From Oscillospiraceae bacterium (GTDB lineage: Bacteria; Bacillota; Clostridia; Oscillospirales; Ruminococcaceae), in the NCBI GenBank assembly GCA_020024615.1, contig JAHHTP010000045.1:1-8194 (forward strand): DNA of 8,194 nucleotides. Direction: 5' to 3'. The notes below the pieces were generated by a model. The model ran no database searches, was not told the DNA's origin, and saw only the letters and a program-made list of their open reading frames with translations. Every line of letters starts with the position of its first letter. Position 1 is the stretch's first letter. Made by a program: the position numbers and the translations under genes. Positions 6,270 through 8,194 of the stretch are shown piece after piece.

Positions 6270-8057
6270 ATGGAGAAAATCAAAGTATACCGTCCGGATT
6301 GTTTGGTAATTGGTTCGGGATGCGCTGGATTCAATGCAGCAGACTGCCTGTACGATCGTGGTATGAAGAATATCTTGTTGGTGACCGAAGGTATAAAAAT
6401 GGGAACTTCCCGTAATACCGGCAGCGACAAGCAGACTTATTATAAAATGGCACTGTCCTTCGACTGTATTGACGGTGTGGGTAAGATGGCGGAAAGCTAT
6501 TTTGCGGGACAGGCGATGTCTGGTGAACTGGCTTTGACGGAAAGTGCAAACTCTCTGGCATGTTTTTATAAGCTGCTTGCTATGGGGGTACCATTCCCCA
6601 AAAATGAATACGGCGAAGTAGTTGGATACCAGACCGATCATGATGAAACCAAGCGGGCTACCTCTGCTGGACCGCTGACTTCTAAATATATGACCGAAGC
6701 ACTTGAGCGTTCGGTTATGCAGAAGCAGATCCCAATTCTGGACAAAACGGCGGTGTTCCATCTGTTCGTCAAGAACGGAAAACTATGTGGCGCCTTGGGC
6801 GTTGACCGTATAACAAATGAGTTTATACTGTTTGAAACCAGAAACATCATTATGGCGACCGGCGGCAGTGCTGCATTGTACCGGGACAGTGTATTTCCAA
6901 GTTCGCAGACTGGTATGACTGGTATGGCGATTGTAGCTGGGGCACAGACCGTTAATTTAACCGAATGGCAATACGGCCTTGCATCGGTGGATTTTCGCTG
7001 GAATGTATCAGGCAGCTATCAGCAGGTGTTACCACGATATGTATCCATTGATGAAAATGGTGTGGAACGGGAATTTTTATCGGAGCATTTAAGCATCGAA
7101 GATATGCTGCTGTATACCTTCCGCAAGGGGTATCAGTGGCCGTTTGACAGCCGCAAAAAGGATGCATCTTCGCAGATTGACCTGTTGGTACACAGTGAAA
7201 TACTGAAGGGTCGTAAAGTCTATATGGATTTTATGCATAATCCGATGGGGTATTCTTTGGAGAATCTTCCGAAAGAGGCGTACGATTATCTGGAAAAATC
7301 GGGGGCGCTTGGCAGTACGCCGATAGAGCGTCTACTTGAGATGAATCGTAAAGCGTATGATCTGTATCTGTCGCATGGTATTGATCTCAAAACGGATTAT
7401 TTACGGATTGCAGTTTGCGCACAGCATCAAAATGGTGGTCTAAAAATAGATAAGAACTACCAGACGACGATCAAAGGATTGTATGCAGCAGGAGAGGTGG
7501 CTGGTGTATTCGGTGTATATCGACCAGGTGGATCGGCATTGAATTCCACGCAGGTTAGCTCGATGCGTGCAGCACATCATGTTGCCGAGTCTGATGTTGA
7601 AATGATACCAGATTTGCAGAAACAGGCACAGGATTTTATCAACAGTTTCAAGTTCAAAGAGTTGAAAAATACAGCATTTTCAGACATTCAACGGCATTTG
7701 CAAGGCGAAATGAGCGATTTTGCGGCGTTTCTGCGCGATGAAAAGAAAATACGCTCGTTAAAGGTCGAAGTGTCTGACCTGTTGAAAGATGTGTTTTCAA
7801 CGGAAATAGCCAAAGAACAGCTATATATGTTTATAAAGTATCGCGATTTTCTGATTACCGCAGATGAAATGCTGTCCGCATTGATATTATGGTGTGAGAA
7901 GATTGGTGCGCGGGGTGGTGCTTTGACAGTTGATAATGAAAAACTTGATGTTTCTGGTCAAATGGTTTGTACCCAAAAGGGCAGAGCATTTCTGGAGTCA
8001 CCAGCGCCGATTCCACAGAGTGAAGTATGGTTTGAGCGGGTATATAATCAAAAATAA
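6270..8057 (+). CDS. Soluble FAD-dependent oxidoreductase, fumarate reductase/succinate dehydrogenase flavoprotein superfamily
   Basis: This 595-residue protein has an N-terminal Rossmann FAD site GSGCAG (15-20) and no signal peptide, haem motif or membrane segment, so it is likely cytoplasmic. Family marks are ATGGSAALYR (near 194-203), GLYAAGEVAG, and YRPGGSALN with Arg418, matching the GANRLGGN segment of SdhA/FrdA. A helical C-terminal domain follows (about 455-595). Several fumarate-reductase features are absent by eye alignment. The covalent-FAD His region reads TSRNTGSDKQ. The substrate His of the QFHPT-type motif reads WQYGLAS. The HxxxGG His aligns with Gln385, with His386 one residue on. 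The protein probably binds FAD non-covalently and acts on something other than succinate or fumarate, as tetrahydrodaidzein reductase does within this superfamily. ATG 6270 starts 9 bases after the SDR stop codon, and AAGGAG overlaps that stop (TAAGGAG), indicating tight translational linkage. It is the last gene of the operon. Confidence 0.9.
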   Translation: MEKIKVYRPDCLVIGSGCAGFNAADCLYDRGMKNILLVTEGIKMGTSRNTGSDKQTYYKMALSFDCIDGVGKMAESYFAGQAMSGELALTESANSLACFYKLLAMGVPFPKNEYGEVVGYQTDHDETKRATSAGPLTSKYMTEALERSVMQKQIPILDKTAVFHLFVKNGKLCGALGVDRITNEFILFETRNIIMATGGSAALYRDSVFPSSQTGMTGMAIVAGAQTVNLTEWQYGLASVDFRWNVSGSYQQVLPRYVSIDENGVEREFLSEHLSIEDMLLYTFRKGYQWPFDSRKKDASSQIDLLVHSEILKGRKVYMDFMHNPMGYSLENLPKEAYDYLEKSGALGSTPIERLLEMNRKAYDLYLSHGIDLKTDYLRIAVCAQHQNGGLKIDKNYQTTIKGLYAAGEVAGVFGVYRPGGSALNSTQVSSMRAAHHVAESDVEMIPDLQKQAQDFINSFKFKELKNTAFSDIQRHLQGEMSDFAAFLRDEKKIRSLKVEVSDLLKDVFSTEIAKEQLYMFIKYRDFLITADEMLSALILWCEKIGARGGALTVDNEKLDVSGQMVCTQKGRAFLESPAPIPQSEVWFERVYNQK

Positions 8058-8062
8058 CGATC

Positions 8063-8102
8063 ACAGAGGTTTGCTGAAAACGAGCGACCTCTGTATTATT
8101 TT
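8063..8102 (+). terminator. Rho-independent terminator of the reductase operon
   Basis: ACAGAGGT (8063-8070) pairs perfectly with ACCTCTGT (8087-8094). After one bulged T, the stem continues with TGCT (8072-8075) against AGCG (8083-8086), one G-U pair included, leaving a 7-base loop. T-rich sequence follows directly (8096-8102). It begins 5 bases after the last stop codon, as expected for the end of the operon. Confidence 0.85.
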
Positions 8103-8140
8103 GTGCAAAAAAATATTTTTGAAAAACTTTAAAAAAACCC

Positions 8141-8169
8141 TTGACTTTTTTATTTGGATATGATAAAAT
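8141..8169 (+). promoter_or_regulatory. Strong sigma-A-type promoter reading out of the window
   Basis: TTGACT (8141-8146), a 17-base spacer and TAAAAT (8164-8169) closely match the vegetative consensus. The -10 is extended by TGa (8161-8163). The 8107-8137 stretch just upstream is rich in A- and T-tracts and may act as an UP element. Transcription should begin near 8175-8178, and the gene served lies to the right of the window. The terminator at 8063-8102 separates it from the reductase operon. Confidence 0.75.
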
Positions 8170-8194
8170 AGAGTCATAGAAATTAAGAATAATT

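Noticed and set aside
6255..6761. 168-residue minus-strand reading frame inside the FAD protein gene
   Set aside because: It is antisense to the conserved FAD-binding region, and its composition is that of a shadow frame with no recognisable family.
1..8194. CRISPR arrays, tRNA or rRNA genes, toxin-antitoxin or phage-defence modules
   Set aside because: No spaced direct repeats, tRNA-like cloverleaf or rRNA segments, or defence-type proteins were seen on either strand.

Overview
The window looks like chromosomal DNA from a Gram-positive, low-to-mid GC bacterium, most likely an anaerobic gut-type Clostridia member (Lachnospirales or Oscillospirales). This rests on strong AGGAG-type ribosome binding sites, AT-rich intergenic DNA with sigma-A-like promoter elements, a very large soluble multidomain c-di-GMP protein, and a run of oxygen-sensitive-type flavin and Fe-S reductases. 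The taxonomic call is inference; no rRNA or marker gene is present. All four protein genes lie on the + strand.

Region 1 (1-259) is an AT-rich leader with three separate inverted repeats and no convincing promoter. Region 2 (260-3988) is one 1242-residue signalling protein. Its order is a degenerate receiver, an intact HD-GYP phosphodiesterase, three PAS-like sensors, an intact GGDEF cyclase with inhibitory I-site, a GAF-like domain, and a cysteine-rich PAS-like tail. It could both make and break c-di-GMP.

Region 3 (3989-4204) is a gene-poor gap. It holds a striking 17-bp hairpin whose left arm and loop carry an extended -10 element and whose right arm carries a Shine-Dalgarno sequence followed by ATG and only five codons (MTKRY). 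This looks like the 5' end of a lost insertion-sequence or other gene, with fold-back protection against read-through translation.

Region 4 (4205-8057) is a compact three-gene operon with gaps of 13 and 9 bases. It encodes a short Old Yellow Enzyme-type FMN/Fe-S reductase, a classical short-chain dehydrogenase/reductase, and a soluble FAD protein of the fumarate reductase/succinate dehydrogenase flavoprotein superfamily. The trio suggests stepwise reduction or isomerisation of an unsaturated carbonyl compound: C=C reduction, ketone/alcohol interconversion, then a second flavin step. The same three families make up the isoflavone-to-equol pathway (daidzein reductase, dihydrodaidzein reductase, tetrahydrodaidzein reductase), but here the first enzyme lacks the C-terminal FAD/NAD(P)H domain. 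The true substrate is unknown and may be a different plant, steroid, bile-acid or sugar-derived compound. The operon ends in a good intrinsic terminator (8063-8102).

Region 5 (8103-8194) contains a near-consensus promoter reading rightward into a gene beyond the window.

Nothing in the sequence links the c-di-GMP protein mechanistically to the reductase operon. The hand-sampled base composition of the two differs, and a possible mobile-element scar lies between them.
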